NCBI RefSeq assembly: GCF_947259025.1
Contig: NZ_CAMYKO010000004.1
Span: forward strand, 186,001-250,000
Source of the DNA: an uncultured Methylophaga sp.
GTDB taxonomy: Bacteria > Pseudomonadota > Gammaproteobacteria > Nitrosococcales > Methylophagaceae
Direction: 5' to 3'
DNA length: 64,000 nucleotides
In this document: piece by piece, positions 31,058-41,817 of the stretch
How positions within the stretch are numbered: position 1 is the stretch's first letter
How the letters are laid out: each line of letters opens with the position of its first letter
The notes under the pieces: model-generated
Told to the model about the DNA's origin: nothing
Seen by the model: the letters and a program-made list of their open reading frames with translations, nothing else
Database searches by the model: none
Position numbers and translations under genes: made by a program

Positions 31058-34000
31058 TTAAGCTGCCTTGGTGGCCATTTTGAGCAGACCGTCCATTGCA
31101 GCGGCTTTGGGTTTGACCAACCAGAACTCCTTGAGGCGTTGTTCAAACGCGTCCAGCAGTTGGTGGCCCCAGGCACTACCTGTTTCCCGCACATGATCTT
31201 CAATCATGCCTTTCAGGAACAGGGCAATTTCGGACATCTCGTCGCTGTCGAGTTTTACCAGCTCGACCAGTTCATCGTTGTAGCGATCAGCGAAGCTGTT
31301 ATCACTATCCAGCACGAAAGCCAGGCCGCCGGTCATACCGGCACCGAAATTGAGACCAGTCTGACCCAGTACTGCAACCACACCACCGGTCATATATTCA
31401 CAACCGTGGTCGCCTACGCCTTCAACGACGGCAGTGGCGCCCGAGTTACGCACTGCAAACCGTTCACCAGCGTTACCGGCCGCATACAAAGTGCCGCCGG
31501 TGGCACCGTAAAGACAGGTGTTACCGAGGATGCTGGCTTCGTTGGTCTGGAACTCACTGTCGGCCGGCGGGTACACAACCAGTTTGCCATCAGCCATGCT
31601 CTTACCAACATAGTCGTTGGCATCGCCTTCCAGGTACATTTCCAGACCGCCGGCATTGAACACACCGAAGCTCTGGCCGACCGAACCTTTGAGGCGCAGG
31701 CGAATCGGCTTGTCGATCATGCCGTAGTTACCATGAACCTTGGCAATTTCACCCGACAGACGGGCACCGATCGAGCGATTGATATTGCGTACATCGTAGC
31801 TGAATTCACCACCGGTCTTATTGACGATAGTGTCTTTAATATCAGCCACCATCTGCTCAGCCAGCTCACCTTTATCATAAGGCTCGTTTTTCGGCTCAAT
31901 GCAGAACTTGGGCTTATCAGCAGGCACACCGGCATCTGACAGCAGTGGCGCCAGATTCAGTTTCTGCTGCTTGGTGGTTTCACCCGGCAGGACTTCCAGC
32001 AGATCAGTACGACCAATCAGATCCTGCAGACTGGATACGCCCAGCGCAGCCAGCCATTCCTGCGTTTCGCGGGCCACGAACTGGAAGTAGTTCATGACCA
32101 TTTGCGGCAGCCCGATAAAGTGCTGCGTACGCAGTTTTTCGTTCTGAGTCGCGACACCGGTTGCACAGTTGTTCAGGTGACAGATCCGCAGGTATTTACA
32201 ACCCAGCGCGACCATCGGACCGGTACCGAAGCCAAAGCTTTCAGCGCCCAGAATCGCGGCTTTGACCACGTCCAGGCCGGTCTTCAGACCGCCATCCGTT
32301 TGCAGGCGGACTTTGTCACGCAGGTCATTCGCACGCAACGTTTGATGCGCTTCTGACAGACCCAGCTCCCATGGACCACCGGCATACTTCACTGAAGTCA
32401 GCGGACTGGCACCGGTACCACCGTCGTAACCGGAGATGGTAATCAGATCGGCGTAAGCCTTGGCCACACCGGCGGCAACTGTACCGACACCGGCTTGAGA
32501 CACCAGCTTGACCGAAACCAGCGCCTGCGGGTTGACCTGCTTGAGGTCGAAAATCAGCTGCGCCAGATCTTCAATCGAGTAAATGTCGTGATGCGGCGGC
32601 GGTGAAATCAGCGTGACACCCGGCACCGAGTGGCGCAGGCTGGCAATCATCTGATTCACTTTCTTACCCGGCAACTGACCGCCTTCGCCCGGTTTCGCAC
32701 CCTGTGCCACTTTAATCTGCAGCACTTCAGCGTTGACCAGGTAATGCGGGGTCACACCGAAACGGCCGGAAGCGATCTGTTTGATCTTGGAGACACGCTC
32801 GTTACCGAAGCGATCCGGGTCTTCACCACCCTCACCCGAGTTAGAACGACCACCCAGGCGGTTCATCGCTACTGCCAGCGCTTCGTGTGCTTCCGGCGAC
32901 AAGGCGCCCAGCGACATACCGGCACTGTCAAAGCGTTTAAGGATGTGACTGACATCTTCTACCTGATCCATGGTCAGTGGCTGATCGGCCAGTTTAGGCT
33001 TCATCAGATCACGCAGCACCATCGGATCACGGTCATTGACCAGAGAGGCGTAAGCCTTGTAGTCATCGTAGCTGCCGCCCTGTACGGCTTTTTGCAGCGT
33101 GGCAATCACATCCGGGTTATAGGCGTGATACTCACCGCCATGGATAAATTTCAGCAGGCCGCCCTGACCGCGTTTCTTACGCTGATTCCAGGCCACTTTG
33201 GCCAGCTTTTTGTCATCCGCCTGGATATCATCAAAGTCAGTACCACTAACACGGCTGGTGGTGGATTTAAAGCACTTGTCGACAACGCTGTCATTGAGCC
33301 CCACGATCTCGAACAACTGCGCACCACGGTAGCTGGCAATAGTAGAGATACCCATTTTCGAAGTGATCTTGAACAGGCCCTTGTTGATACCTTTACGGTA
33401 ACGACGGCACAGTTCCGGACGATCCAGATCCTTGATTTCACCGGTCTCAATCATGTTGTTGAGGCTGGCGTAAGCCAGGTAAGGATAGATACCGGTAGCA
33501 CCATAGCCCAGCAAGGTGCCGAAGTGATGCGGGTCACGGGCAGTACCGGTTTCCACAATCAGGTTGGCGTCACAGCGCAGACCGGCCTTGATCAAGCGGT
33601 GGTGCACGGCACCGGTGGCCAGCAAGGCATGAATCGGCAGTTTGTCTTTGGCGATATCGCGGTCAGACAGCACAACCACCACATGACCTGCAGCGACGGC
33701 TTTTTCCGCCTGGTCGCACAAATTATCCAGTGCCTGCTCCAGGCCGGTAGCCGCATCATAGTTCAGTGACAACGTCACGGCGTCGTATTCAGGGTTGTGT
33801 TCACCCATTGCCAGCAATTGGCGGAATTGGCTTTCGGAGAGCACCGGCGAATCAACAACAACGCGCTGGGCGTGGTCTTCGCCTTCCTCGAACATGTTGC
33901 GCTCTTCACCGAAACAGGTTTCCAGTGACATCACGATGTTTTCGCGCAGCGGATCAATCGGCGGGTTGGTGACCTGGGCAAATTGCTGACGGAAATAGTC

Positions 34001-35545
34001 GTAAACCGAACGCACTTGTGTCGACATTACCGGGAACGGCGTATCATCACCCATGGAACCGACCGCTTCCTGACCGGCTTCACCCAATACGCGGATTACC
34101 TGGTCACGCTCTTCAAAGGTAATGTTGAACAGCTTTTCATAGGTGTCGTAATCATCACCGTCAATGGTCGGACCGGTTTCATCATCGTCAGCGACTTTCA
34201 GGCGCTGCAGATTATTGTCCAGCCACTCGCGGTATGGTTGACCGGCTTTCAGCTTGTTGTCGATATCTTCCGGCATCAGCAGATCACCGGTATGAGTATC
34301 AACGGCCAGCATTTGACCAGGCTTCAGACGACCTTTGGCGACCACATCCTGGGGCTGGTATTTCCAGACACCGACTTCAGACGCCAGCGTGATATGACGA
34401 TCCTTGGTAATGATGTAACGCGCCGGACGCAGACCGTTACGGTCCAGAGAACAGGCGGCATAACGACCATCAGTCATCACCACACCAGCCGGGCCATCCC
34501 AGGGCTCCATGTGCATGGAGTTATAGTCGTAGAAGGCTTTCAGGTCATCATCAATAGTGGGGTCGTTCTGCCAGGCTGGCGGAATCACCAGACGCATGGC
34601 GCGGAACAGACTAACGCCGCCAGCCAGCAGCGCTTCCAGCATGTTATCCATGCTCGATGAGTCAGAGCCCGTGGTGCCCACCAGCGGACGGATTTCGTCC
34701 ATATCCTCAATCAGCGAGGTAGCAAACTTGGCACCGCGAGCCAGAGCCCAGTTACGGTTGCCCTGGATGGTGTTGATTTCACCGTTATGGGCCAGCATGC
34801 GGAAAGGCTGAGCGAGGCGCCACTGGGGCATGGTATTGGTGGAGAAGCGTTGGTGAAAAATGACCACCGAGGTTGCCATACGCTCGTCATAAAGGTCTTT
34901 ATAAAATACCGGCAGGTAAGTCGGCATGACCAAACCTTTGTAGGAAACGACATGCGACGACAAACTGGCAATATAAAAGTCGGCATCATCAGTGACTGCT
35001 TTTTCCACCAGACGACGAGCAATGTAGAGTTGGCGCTCAAAGTCGGCTTCATCCATGCCTTTAGCGGCGTTCACAAATACCTGACGCATGACTGGCAGGG
35101 ACTCCAGCGCCTGATCACCACAGGCATCAGCCGGATTAACCGGCACATCACGCCAACCCAGCACTTCCAGTCCTTTGCTGGTCAGTTTTTCATCAACGAT
35201 AGCCTGAGCCGCTTTGGCTTTGGCTTCATCATTGGATAGAAAAACCATGCCTACCGCATACAACGGTGCCAGTGCGTAGCCCTTTTCTTCAGCAATAGCC
35301 TTGAAAAAGCTGTCGGGTTTTTTCAGCAACAGACCACAGCCGTCACCGGTTTTACCATCAGCGCCAATCGCGCCACGGTGGGTCAGATTACCCAGCGCCT
35401 CGATCGCCGTATTCACCAGCCAGTGGCTGGCCTTATCATCCATTTGGGCGATCAGGCCGAAACCACAGTTATCCTTTTCAAATTGTGGTCTGTAAAGACC
35501 TTGATTCATTTCTGTTGGCAGACTCACGTCAAGTACCTTCGTCAA
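31058..35545 (-). CDS. gltB: Glutamate synthase [NADPH] large subunit
   Basis: The 1495-residue alpha subunit that turns glutamine and 2-oxoglutarate into two glutamates. The N-terminal glutaminase domain matures at Cys27 ([15 protein letters not shown]); the 26 residues before it are the propeptide. The central FMN domain includes [20 protein letters not shown] and [13 protein letters not shown], and the C-terminal beta-helix has GGDTVV-like glycine-rich turns (GGVVAVLG). The ATG at 35509 (Met13) is an alternative start. A near-consensus promoter lies upstream. Confidence 0.97.
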   Translation of the reverse strand: MTKVLDVSLPTEMNQGLYRPQFEKDNCGFGLIAQMDDKASHWLVNTAIEALGNLTHRGAIGADGKTGDGCGLLLKKPDSFFKAIAEEKGYALAPLYAVGMVFLSNDEAKAKAAQAIVDEKLTSKGLEVLGWRDVPVNPADACGDQALESLPVMRQVFVNAAKGMDEADFERQLYIARRLVEKAVTDDADFYIASLSSHVVSYKGLVMPTYLPVFYKDLYDERMATSVVIFHQRFSTNTMPQWRLAQPFRMLAHNGEINTIQGNRNWALARGAKFATSLIEDMDEIRPLVGTTGSDSSSMDNMLEALLAGGVSLFRAMRLVIPPAWQNDPTIDDDLKAFYDYNSMHMEPWDGPAGVVMTDGRYAACSLDRNGLRPARYIITKDRHITLASEVGVWKYQPQDVVAKGRLKPGQMLAVDTHTGDLLMPEDIDNKLKAGQPYREWLDNNLQRLKVADDDETGPTIDGDDYDTYEKLFNITFEERDQVIRVLGEAGQEAVGSMGDDTPFPVMSTQVRSVYDYFRQQFAQVTNPPIDPLRENIVMSLETCFGEERNMFEEGEDHAQRVVVDSPVLSESQFRQLLAMGEHNPEYDAVTLSLNYDAATGLEQALDNLCDQAEKAVAAGHVVVVLSDRDIAKDKLPIHALLATGAVHHRLIKAGLRCDANLIVETGTARDPHHFGTLLGYGATGIYPYLAYASLNNMIETGEIKDLDRPELCRRYRKGINKGLFKITSKMGISTIASYRGAQLFEIVGLNDSVVDKCFKSTTSRVSGTDFDDIQADDKKLAKVAWNQRKKRGQGGLLKFIHGGEYHAYNPDVIATLQKAVQGGSYDDYKAYASLVNDRDPMVLRDLMKPKLADQPLTMDQVEDVSHILKRFDSAGMSLGALSPEAHEALAVAMNRLGGRSNSGEGGEDPDRFGNERVSKIKQIASGRFGVTPHYLVNAEVLQIKVAQGAKPGEGGQLPGKKVNQMIASLRHSVPGVTLISPPPHHDIYSIEDLAQLIFDLKQVNPQALVSVKLVSQAGVGTVAAGVAKAYADLITISGYDGGTGASPLTSVKYAGGPWELGLSEAHQTLRANDLRDKVRLQTDGGLKTGLDVVKAAILGAESFGFGTGPMVALGCKYLRICHLNNCATGVATQNEKLRTQHFIGLPQMVMNYFQFVARETQEWLAALGVSSLQDLIGRTDLLEVLPGETTKQQKLNLAPLLSDAGVPADKPKFCIEPKNEPYDKGELAEQMVADIKDTIVNKTGGEFSYDVRNINRSIGARLSGEIAKVHGNYGMIDKPIRLRLKGSVGQSFGVFNAGGLEMYLEGDANDYVGKSMADGKLVVYPPADSEFQTNEASILGNTCLYGATGGTLYAAGNAGERFAVRNSGATAVVEGVGDHGCEYMTGGVVAVLGQTGLNFGAGMTGGLAFVLDSDNSFADRYNDELVELVKLDSDEMSEIALFLKGMIEDHVRETGSAWGHQLLDAFEQRLKEFWLVKPKAAAMDGLLKMATKAA

Positions 35546-35640
35546 TTGTTTAGTGCCGTCATTGCTCCCCCGGCGGATGTCCGGCGCTTTATCGTCAGCG
35601 TTGAGGAGCGTTCGCCAAAATACGGCAGAAAGGATCGTCT

Positions 35641-35669
35641 ATTATAGCGATCCACGGCGTTGCATTCAA
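35641..35669 (-). promoter_or_regulatory. Sigma-70 promoter of gltB
   Basis: On the minus strand TTGAAT (35669-35664), a 17-base spacer and a perfect TATAAT (35646-35641). Transcription should start near 35634, giving a leader of about 90 bases. Confidence 0.7.
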
Positions 35670-35681
35670 TTCTGGCGTGCG

Positions 35682-35710
35682 TTGATTGGACAGGATCAGC
35701 AGCGTTAAAT
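35682..35710 (+). promoter_or_regulatory. Possible promoter of purEK
   Basis: TTGATT (35682-35687), 17 bases, TTAAAT (35705-35710), about 63 bases before the purE ATG. A TAAAAT at 35734-35739 lacks a good -35 and is the alternative. Confidence 0.4.
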
Positions 35711-35772
35711 TTTCCTATTTTCAATAAAATAGCTAAAATGCACTGTTTTTCTATCGAAGCATTGGATCCGTT

Positions 35773-36267
35773 ATGGAAAAACCACTCGTTGGTGTGGTGA
35801 TGGGCAGCAACAGTGACTGGCCCGTCATGGAAAAAGCCGTCGAACAACTGGAAGCCTTTGGCGTCGCTTATGAAGCCAAAGTCGTGTCCGCCCACCGGAC
35901 GCCGGACTTGCTGACCGAATACGCAGACACCGCTAAAGAGCGCGGTTTGGCCTGCATTATCGCCGGTGCCGGCGGTGCGGCGCATCTGCCTGGTATGCTG
36001 GCAGCCGGCACGACCGTGCCTGTTCTGGGCGTTCCGGTGCCATCGCGCTATCTCAAAGGTCAGGACTCATTATTGTCTATAGTGCAAATGCCCAAAGGCA
36101 TCCCGGTGGCGACCTTTGCTATCGGCGAGGCCGGTGCCGCCAATGCCGCGCTGTTCGCCATTGCCCAGCTAGCCACAAACGATCAGGCGCTGAGCGACAA
36201 ACTGGAAGAGTTCCGCCGTGACCAGCATCAGAAGGTGCTGGATATGACGCTTCCACCCAAGGCATAA
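35773..36267 (+). CDS. purE: N5-carboxyaminoimidazole ribonucleotide mutase
   Basis: A 164-residue class I PurE that moves the carboxyl group in the purine pathway. [20 protein letters not shown] is the substrate-binding N-terminus, then [19 protein letters not shown] with the catalytic His, and [14 protein letters not shown]. The enzyme works with PurK, whose gene follows 82 bases later. Confidence 0.95.
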   Translation: MEKPLVGVVMGSNSDWPVMEKAVEQLEAFGVAYEAKVVSAHRTPDLLTEYADTAKERGLACIIAGAGGAAHLPGMLAAGTTVPVLGVPVPSRYLKGQDSLLSIVQMPKGIPVATFAIGEAGAANAALFAIAQLATNDQALSDKLEEFRRDQHQKVLDMTLPPKA

Positions 36268-36349
36268 ACCCCGTCGCACGTTACATGACGTGCCCGGTTG
36301 AAACAGTCAAAGCGCCGTTATCAGGCGCTGCAACAGAATGAGGTTGATG

Positions 36350-37489
36350 ATGAATTCACAGATTTTACCTGGTGCAACCTTAGGCATGCTTGGTGGCGGC
36401 CAGCTGGGCCGCATGTTTACCGTAGCCGCCCAGACCATGGGCTACAAAGTGTTGGTGCTGGATCCCGATCCAGGCAGCCCGGCCGGTATCATTGCCGATA
36501 AACACCTCTGCGCTGCCTACGATGATGAACAGGCGCTGGCCGAGATGGCAGAAATATGTGCTGCCGTCACCACCGAGTTTGAAAATATTCCGGCTCAGAC
36601 GCTGGCATTCCTGGAAGACAAAACCACGGTGCGTCCGTCATCAAAAGCATTGGCACAAACCCAGAACCGCAATGTGGAGAAAAACTTTATTGCCTCGCTG
36701 GGTATTGCCACCGCCCCTTATGTGCCGATTCAGCGCCGCGAGGATATTGCCGAGGTGGAAAAAACCATCCAATTTCCGGCGATTCTGAAGGTGGCGACCT
36801 TCGGTTATGACGGTAAGGGCCAGGTGCCCTGTGACAACTTGGATGATGTTTACAAAGCCTTTGAGTCGCTGGGCGAGAAAGAATGTGTGCTGGAACAGAA
36901 AATCCAGCTCGAGCGCGAAATCTCGGTGGTGCTGGCGCGCAGCGAAACCGGCAGTATGACCAACTTCCCGGTGGCCGAGAATGCGCACGTCAACGGCATT
37001 CTGCATTCCACTACCGTACCCGCCAATGTTAGCGCCGAACAATCCCAGGCTGCGATTCAGATGGCCGATGATATTGCCCGTGGTCTGGGTTATATCGGCA
37101 CCATGGCGGTGGAATTCTTTGTCTCCACCGACGGCGACATTATCGCTAATGAAATCGCCCCGCGGCCACACAACTCCGGCCACTACACGCTGGATGCCTG
37201 TCATACATCACAATTCGAGCAGCAGGTACGCATGCTCTGCGGTCTGCCGGCCGGTGACTGTGACCTGGTGAGCCCGGTGGTGATGATCAACACTCTGGGT
37301 GATGTCTGGGGCAACAGCGAACCTAAATGGGATCAACTGCTGGCCGAGCCCAATGTCAAATTACATCTTTACGGTAAAAAAGAAGCCCGGGTAGGACGCA
37401 AGATGGGCCACTTCAATGTACTGGCCGCCAACACCGACGACGCAATGGCGCAGGCCAGCCGTCTGTTTGATGCCATTCACGGCGAGTAA
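36350..37489 (+). CDS. purK: N5-carboxyaminoimidazole ribonucleotide synthase
   Basis: A 379-residue ATP-grasp enzyme that carboxylates aminoimidazole ribonucleotide using bicarbonate and ATP. LGMLGGGQLGRMFTVAA is the N-terminal nucleotide-fold motif; ATP-grasp residues lie in VATFGYDGKGQ and in FFVSTDGDIIANEIAPRPHN. Three in-frame ATGs are possible; I prefer 36350 because GAGGT lies 5 bases before it. Confidence 0.94.
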   Translation: MNSQILPGATLGMLGGGQLGRMFTVAAQTMGYKVLVLDPDPGSPAGIIADKHLCAAYDDEQALAEMAEICAAVTTEFENIPAQTLAFLEDKTTVRPSSKALAQTQNRNVEKNFIASLGIATAPYVPIQRREDIAEVEKTIQFPAILKVATFGYDGKGQVPCDNLDDVYKAFESLGEKECVLEQKIQLEREISVVLARSETGSMTNFPVAENAHVNGILHSTTVPANVSAEQSQAAIQMADDIARGLGYIGTMAVEFFVSTDGDIIANEIAPRPHNSGHYTLDACHTSQFEQQVRMLCGLPAGDCDLVSPVVMINTLGDVWGNSEPKWDQLLAEPNVKLHLYGKKEARVGRKMGHFNVLAANTDDAMAQASRLFDAIHGE

Positions 37490-37492
37490 ACC

Positions 37493-37774
37493 ATGGCTGG
37501 CAAGGTCACTATTGTTTACTGCACCCAGTGCCGCTGGCTGCTGCGCGCCGGCTGGATGGCGCAGGAGTTGTTGTCGACCTTTGATGAAGAATTGGAAGCA
37601 CTGACTTTAAAGCCCGGCACCGGCGGCATTTTTGAGGTCTATGCCAATGAGGAGCGGGTCTGGTCGCGTAAAGAGGAAGGCCGCTTTCCGGAGATCACCG
37701 AGCTCAAACAACGGGTTCGGGACCAGATTGCCCCGGAGCGGGATTTAGGCCATATCGACCGTAACAAAAGCTAA
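37493..37774 (+). CDS. SelT/SelW/SelH (Rdx) family protein
   Basis: A 93-residue thioredoxin-like protein with the redox motif C10-T-Q-C13 (VTIVYCTQCRWLLRAGWMAQ) and the GTGGIFEVYANEERVWSRK body of the Rdx family. In other organisms the motif is CxxU; here both positions are Cys, so no selenium is needed. It starts 3 bases after purK and probably shares its transcript, though no link to purines is known. Confidence 0.88.
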   Translation: MAGKVTIVYCTQCRWLLRAGWMAQELLSTFDEELEALTLKPGTGGIFEVYANEERVWSRKEEGRFPEITELKQRVRDQIAPERDLGHIDRNKS

Positions 37775-37778
37775 AGCT

Positions 37779-37806
37779 AAAACGGCGCCTGAGGCGCCGT
37801 TTTTAT
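37779..37806 (+). terminator. Bidirectional terminator between SelW-like gene and topA
   Basis: AAAACGGCGCC pairs with GGCGCCGTTTT around TGA, a perfect 11-bp stem with T-runs on both strands. It closes purEK-selW from the left and topA from the right. Confidence 0.9.
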
Positions 37807-37808
37807 TT

Positions 37809-40094
37809 CTATTCAGCCGATTCGACCTTCTCGGTGAAGTCACACTCACGCTGCGGACAGACTTTCTCGGTGCCGCGGCTCTTGGTGGTTTTCAAAGTCA
37901 GAATGGGCCAGTGACATTGCGGACAGGCTTCCTTCAAAGGCTCATTCCAAATCGCGTAATCACAATCCGGATACTCCGAGCAGGAATAAAACACTTTGCC
38001 GCGACGTGATTTACGGGTCAGGATCTCACCTTTCTCACACTTGGGACAGCCCACGCCGGTATTCTTCGGTTGCTCCAAGGACTCAATGTGCTTGCACTTG
38101 GGATAGCTGGAACAGCCAATAAACTTGCCATAGCGCCCGGTGCGGATCCACAGATCAGATTCACACTTGGGACATTTGCGACCTTCCACCACTTCCGGCT
38201 CATTGCTAGTTTCTTCGCCGTTGATATTTCGGGTGTAGTCGCATTCTGGGTAACCGGTACAGCCAATAAAGCGGCCACTACGACCCAACCGGCTGGACAG
38301 TTTCTTGCCACACTTGGGGCAGTCCTCATCCAGGATTTCCTGGGTCACATCACTGCGCTGAACTTCCTTATCCTTGGTTTCTACCTGTTCTTTGAACGGC
38401 GCCCAGAATTTGGTCAGCAGCGGGATCCACTCTTCCTCACCCCGTGCTACCGCATCCAGTTCATCTTCCAGTTCAGCAGTGAAGTTGTAATCCACGTACT
38501 TGGTGAAGTGTTCGACCAGGAATTTGCCCACCACGCGGCCGACATCGGTCGGGTGAAAGCGTTTCTTGACCAGCTCGACATATTCACGCTGCAGCAGGGT
38601 GGAAATGATGCTGGCATAAGTGGATGGACGACCGATATCGTGTTCTTCCAGCGCCCGCACCAGGCTGGCTTCGCTGTAACGCGGAGGCGGCTCGGTAAAG
38701 TGCTGCTCGGGGCGGATGGCTTTTAGTTCCACCACCTCGCCGACTTCCATCGGTGGTAGCAGGTTTTCATCCTTATCTGACTTACCGCTGTCATCCTTGC
38801 CTTCCAGGTACACGCTCATAAAGCCGGGATTGACCACGGTGGAGCCATTGGCACGGAAAGTGTTGCCTTTGCCACAGCCCAGATCGACGGCCACCGTGTT
38901 GAGTGTTGCATGCACCATCTGACAGGCCATGGTGCGCTGCCAGATCAGAGTATAGAGCTTGAGCTGATCACTGGTCAGGTAAGCTTTCATGTCCTCCGGT
39001 GATCGCAAAACCGAAGTGGGACGAATGGCCTCGTGGGCCTCCTGCGCATTTTTAGACTTGGTTTTGTATTCCTGCGGCTTACCCGGCACCATTTTCTTGC
39101 CGTATTTATCCGCAATAAAACCGCGGATTTCATTAACCGCTTCGTCGGCCAGAGTCACCGAGTCGGTACGCATATAGGTGATCAGACCCACAGCGCCTTC
39201 GCCGGTATCGACGCCTTCATAGAGCTGCTGGGCAATGCTCATGGTGCGCTGGGCACCAAAGCCGAGCTTGCGCGAAGCTTCCTGTTGCAATGTCGAAGTG
39301 GTGAACGGCGCAGCCGGATTACGGCGACGCTGCTTCTTCTCGACATTGGTCACCAGCAGTTTGCCTTCGGCCGCCTTGTTAAGGGTTTTAACGACCTCTC
39401 CAGACTGCTTTTCATTATCGATGCTGAACTGGCTCAGCTTGTCACCATCAAAGTGCGTCAGCTTGGCCTGAAATGCTTTTTTATCGGCTACCGCATCCGC
39501 TTCGATGGTCCAGTATTCTTTGGGGTTGAAGGCTTCAATTTCCAGCTCGCGTTCAACGATCATGCGCAGAGCCGGACTCTGCACCCGACCCGCTGACAGG
39601 CCGCGGCGCACCTTTTTCCAGAGCAGTGGTGACAGTGTAAAACCCACCAGGTAATCCAGCGCCCGCCGTGCCTGCTGGGCATTGACCAGATGCATCGACA
39701 GGTCGCGTGGATGATCAACGGCGTCGTTAACCGCTTGCTGGGTAATTTCGTGGAATACCACCCGGTGGGTTTCCTTATCCTTGAGCGCACCGCGTTTTTT
39801 CAGCAGTTCATACAAGTGCCAGGAAATGGCTTCCCCCTCACGATCCGGGTCAGTCGCGAGATAAAGCGCATCGGCTTTTTTCATCGCCTTGGCAATGGCA
39901 TCAACATGCTTACTGTTGCGGTCGATCACCTGGTATTTCATGGCAAAGTCATTCGCCGGGTCAACAGCCCCTTCCTTGGGCAGAAGATCACGGACGTGGC
40001 CGTAGGAAGCCAGTACTTCGACATCTTTACCCAGGTATTTTTTAATGGTCTTGGCCTTGGCAGGCGACTCGACGATAACTAGTTTTTTTCCCAT
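37809..40094 (-). CDS. topA: DNA topoisomerase I
   Basis: A 761-residue type IA topoisomerase that relaxes negative supercoils. The Toprim domain starts MGKKLVIVESPAKAKTIKKY and has DPDREGEAISWHL. The active Tyr lies in GLITYMRTDSVTLADEAV. Four C-terminal zinc ribbons are seen, three with CPKC...C and one with CPQC. The ATG at 40094 matches the usual N-terminus; an in-frame Met 10 codons earlier is less likely. The terminator at 37779 follows the stop directly. Confidence 0.95.
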   Translation of the reverse strand: MGKKLVIVESPAKAKTIKKYLGKDVEVLASYGHVRDLLPKEGAVDPANDFAMKYQVIDRNSKHVDAIAKAMKKADALYLATDPDREGEAISWHLYELLKKRGALKDKETHRVVFHEITQQAVNDAVDHPRDLSMHLVNAQQARRALDYLVGFTLSPLLWKKVRRGLSAGRVQSPALRMIVERELEIEAFNPKEYWTIEADAVADKKAFQAKLTHFDGDKLSQFSIDNEKQSGEVVKTLNKAAEGKLLVTNVEKKQRRRNPAAPFTTSTLQQEASRKLGFGAQRTMSIAQQLYEGVDTGEGAVGLITYMRTDSVTLADEAVNEIRGFIADKYGKKMVPGKPQEYKTKSKNAQEAHEAIRPTSVLRSPEDMKAYLTSDQLKLYTLIWQRTMACQMVHATLNTVAVDLGCGKGNTFRANGSTVVNPGFMSVYLEGKDDSGKSDKDENLLPPMEVGEVVELKAIRPEQHFTEPPPRYSEASLVRALEEHDIGRPSTYASIISTLLQREYVELVKKRFHPTDVGRVVGKFLVEHFTKYVDYNFTAELEDELDAVARGEEEWIPLLTKFWAPFKEQVETKDKEVQRSDVTQEILDEDCPKCGKKLSSRLGRSGRFIGCTGYPECDYTRNINGEETSNEPEVVEGRKCPKCESDLWIRTGRYGKFIGCSSYPKCKHIESLEQPKNTGVGCPKCEKGEILTRKSRRGKVFYSCSEYPDCDYAIWNEPLKEACPQCHWPILTLKTTKSRGTEKVCPQRECDFTEKVESAE

Positions 40095-40130
40095 ATTACC
40101 TTTCGCAGGCGCTCCCTTTTTCAAAAAGCA

Positions 40131-40162
40131 GCAGATAAAACAAAGCCCGCTGTGTCGCGGGC
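40131..40162 (-). terminator. Terminator of the lysM-dprA-smg operon
   Basis: On the minus strand GCCCGC, the loop GACACA and GCGGGC (40162-40145), followed by TTTGTTTT. It lies about 35 bases after the smg stop and before topA. Confidence 0.75.
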
Positions 40163-40195
40163 AGAGTTGAATTAGATTTGTGATTCACCTTGGTT

Positions 40196-40663
40196 TTAGT
40201 GAATGACAGCCTCCACGTCCTCAAACACCAGATCTTCCATCCAGGCAAAAGCCACTTCTCTGCCGGGTTGGTAGAACAAGACCATCAGCACGACCCATTT
40301 CAACTGGTCCAGATCAATATCTTCACTGTCCAGGGCCAGTACGCGCTCAATGACCACTTCACGGGTTTCGACATCAAGCACACCGACCTGTTCCAGGAAC
40401 AGCAGATAGCCGCGGCATTCCACGTCCAGGCGTTCCAATTCATTATCGTTGTACAGACGTATGCTGGCATCGCGGTTGACAGGCCGCTCGGCGACGACGG
40501 TCATATTTTCCAGCCAGTCCAGGGCTTTATGGATTTCCAGTTCCTGGAAGCCAACGCGTTCCAGTTCCAGTTCGATGGTGTCTTTATCGGGTTTTTGACT
40601 TTCTTCAGTGTCGATGTAGTTTTCAAACAAATACAGCAACACATCAATGATATTTTCTTTCAT
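40196..40663 (-). CDS. smg: Smg family protein (DUF494)
   Basis: A 155-residue acidic cytoplasmic protein of the Smg/DUF494 family. The start MKENIIDVLLYLFENYID and DREVVIERVLALD-like part at the C-terminus are conserved. Function is unknown, but the gene neighbours dprA and topA in many gammaproteobacteria, as here. Confidence 0.9.
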   Translation of the reverse strand: MKENIIDVLLYLFENYIDTEESQKPDKDTIELELERVGFQELEIHKALDWLENMTVVAERPVNRDASIRLYNDNELERLDVECRGYLLFLEQVGVLDVETREVVIERVLALDSEDIDLDQLKWVVLMVLFYQPGREVAFAWMEDLVFEDVEAVIH

Positions 40664-40700
40664 TCGATTCTCTGTTGAAGAAGGATGATGCTTCTCTCAA

Positions 40701-41804
40701 TCAACCCGTACGCACGTATCGTCCGCCCGGCAATGACTCTACCTCGCCTTCTAATTCCAGTAATAACAGCATGGATGAAACCGCATCGGCCGTCAATCCA
40801 CTATTTTCTATCAACTTGTCAATAGGTATGGGGTCAAATCCCAGAGTTTCAAACAAAATCTGATAATCGCCGTCTTTTTTGTGTGAAACTTGGCTTTCTG
40901 TGACCGGCTCAATTTCCGGCGCGCTCACACCGGCCAGTGCGCCCAATTCTTCCAGGATGTCATCCGCCGTTTCGACCAGCTTGGCACCTTCACGAATCAA
41001 CTGATGACAGCCCCGCGACAAGGGGTTATGTATCGATCCGGGAATCGCAAACACTTCTCGAGCCTGCTCCATTGCCATCCTGGCTGTGATCAAAGAGCCG
41101 CTTTTCAAAGCCGCCTCCACAATCAGGGTGCCCAGTGACAAACCACTGATTATCCGGTTACGCCGGGGAAACAATTCGGCCCGGGGTGAGGTGCCCAATG
41201 GAGATTCGGAAACGATCACGCCCTGTTCGCTAATCTGGTGAGCCAGATCCCTGTGTTTGGCCGGATATACCCGATCCAGGCCGGTGGCGACCACCGCGAT
41301 AGTCTTACCGCCAGCCGCAAGGGCACCCTGATGTGCTGCGCCGTCTATGCCTGCAGCCAGTCCTGAAGTGATGGTCAAACCACCACTGGCCAGGTAACGG
41401 GAAAAATCAAAGGCGGTCTGGCGACCGGATGCCGACGGATTGCGGCTGCCTACAATGGCCAGTTGCCATTGTGACAGTAAGGACAAATCGCCCTGAACGT
41501 AAAGCAAAGGCGGCGGATCGGAAATTTCTCTGAGCAGCGCCGGATAACGCTGATCATCGATTGGCAAAAGATAACGATGGTCGGCTTCCAGCCAGGCCAG
41601 GTCGGCCTCGACCTGCTGCCAGTCAGGCCGGCGCAGACCGTCCATCACCGACGCGCTGAGACCTTGTGCCAGATTCGGGTTATCAAGGATCTGCTGCGGA
41701 CTTTCAAACTGCTGCAGCAATCGGCTCAGGGTTGCCGGCCCCAGTCCAGGCACCCGTTGCAGCGCGATCCAACAAGCGAGCTCATTGTGCTTGTCGGCAG
41801 ACAT
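40701..41804 (-). CDS. dprA: DNA-processing protein DprA
   Basis: A 367-residue protein that loads RecA on incoming single-stranded DNA during transformation. Motifs include LQRVPGLGPATLSRLLQQF in the N-terminal SAM-like part, the Rossmann-like core with VGSRNPSASGRQTAFDFSRY and SGLAAGIDGAAHQGALAAGG, and the C-terminal winged helix ending at DAVSSMLLLLELEGEVESLP. It follows the LysM gene and precedes smg. Confidence 0.94.
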   Translation of the reverse strand: MSADKHNELACWIALQRVPGLGPATLSRLLQQFESPQQILDNPNLAQGLSASVMDGLRRPDWQQVEADLAWLEADHRYLLPIDDQRYPALLREISDPPPLLYVQGDLSLLSQWQLAIVGSRNPSASGRQTAFDFSRYLASGGLTITSGLAAGIDGAAHQGALAAGGKTIAVVATGLDRVYPAKHRDLAHQISEQGVIVSESPLGTSPRAELFPRRNRIISGLSLGTLIVEAALKSGSLITARMAMEQAREVFAIPGSIHNPLSRGCHQLIREGAKLVETADDILEELGALAGVSAPEIEPVTESQVSHKKDGDYQILFETLGFDPIPIDKLIENSGLTADAVSSMLLLLELEGEVESLPGGRYVRTG

Positions 41805-41817
41805 CAGCCAACGGCCC

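Noticed and set aside
32630-33769. A 379-codon plus-strand ORF opposite gltB
   Set aside because: Shadow of the strongly biased gltB codons; gltB itself is complete and well conserved.
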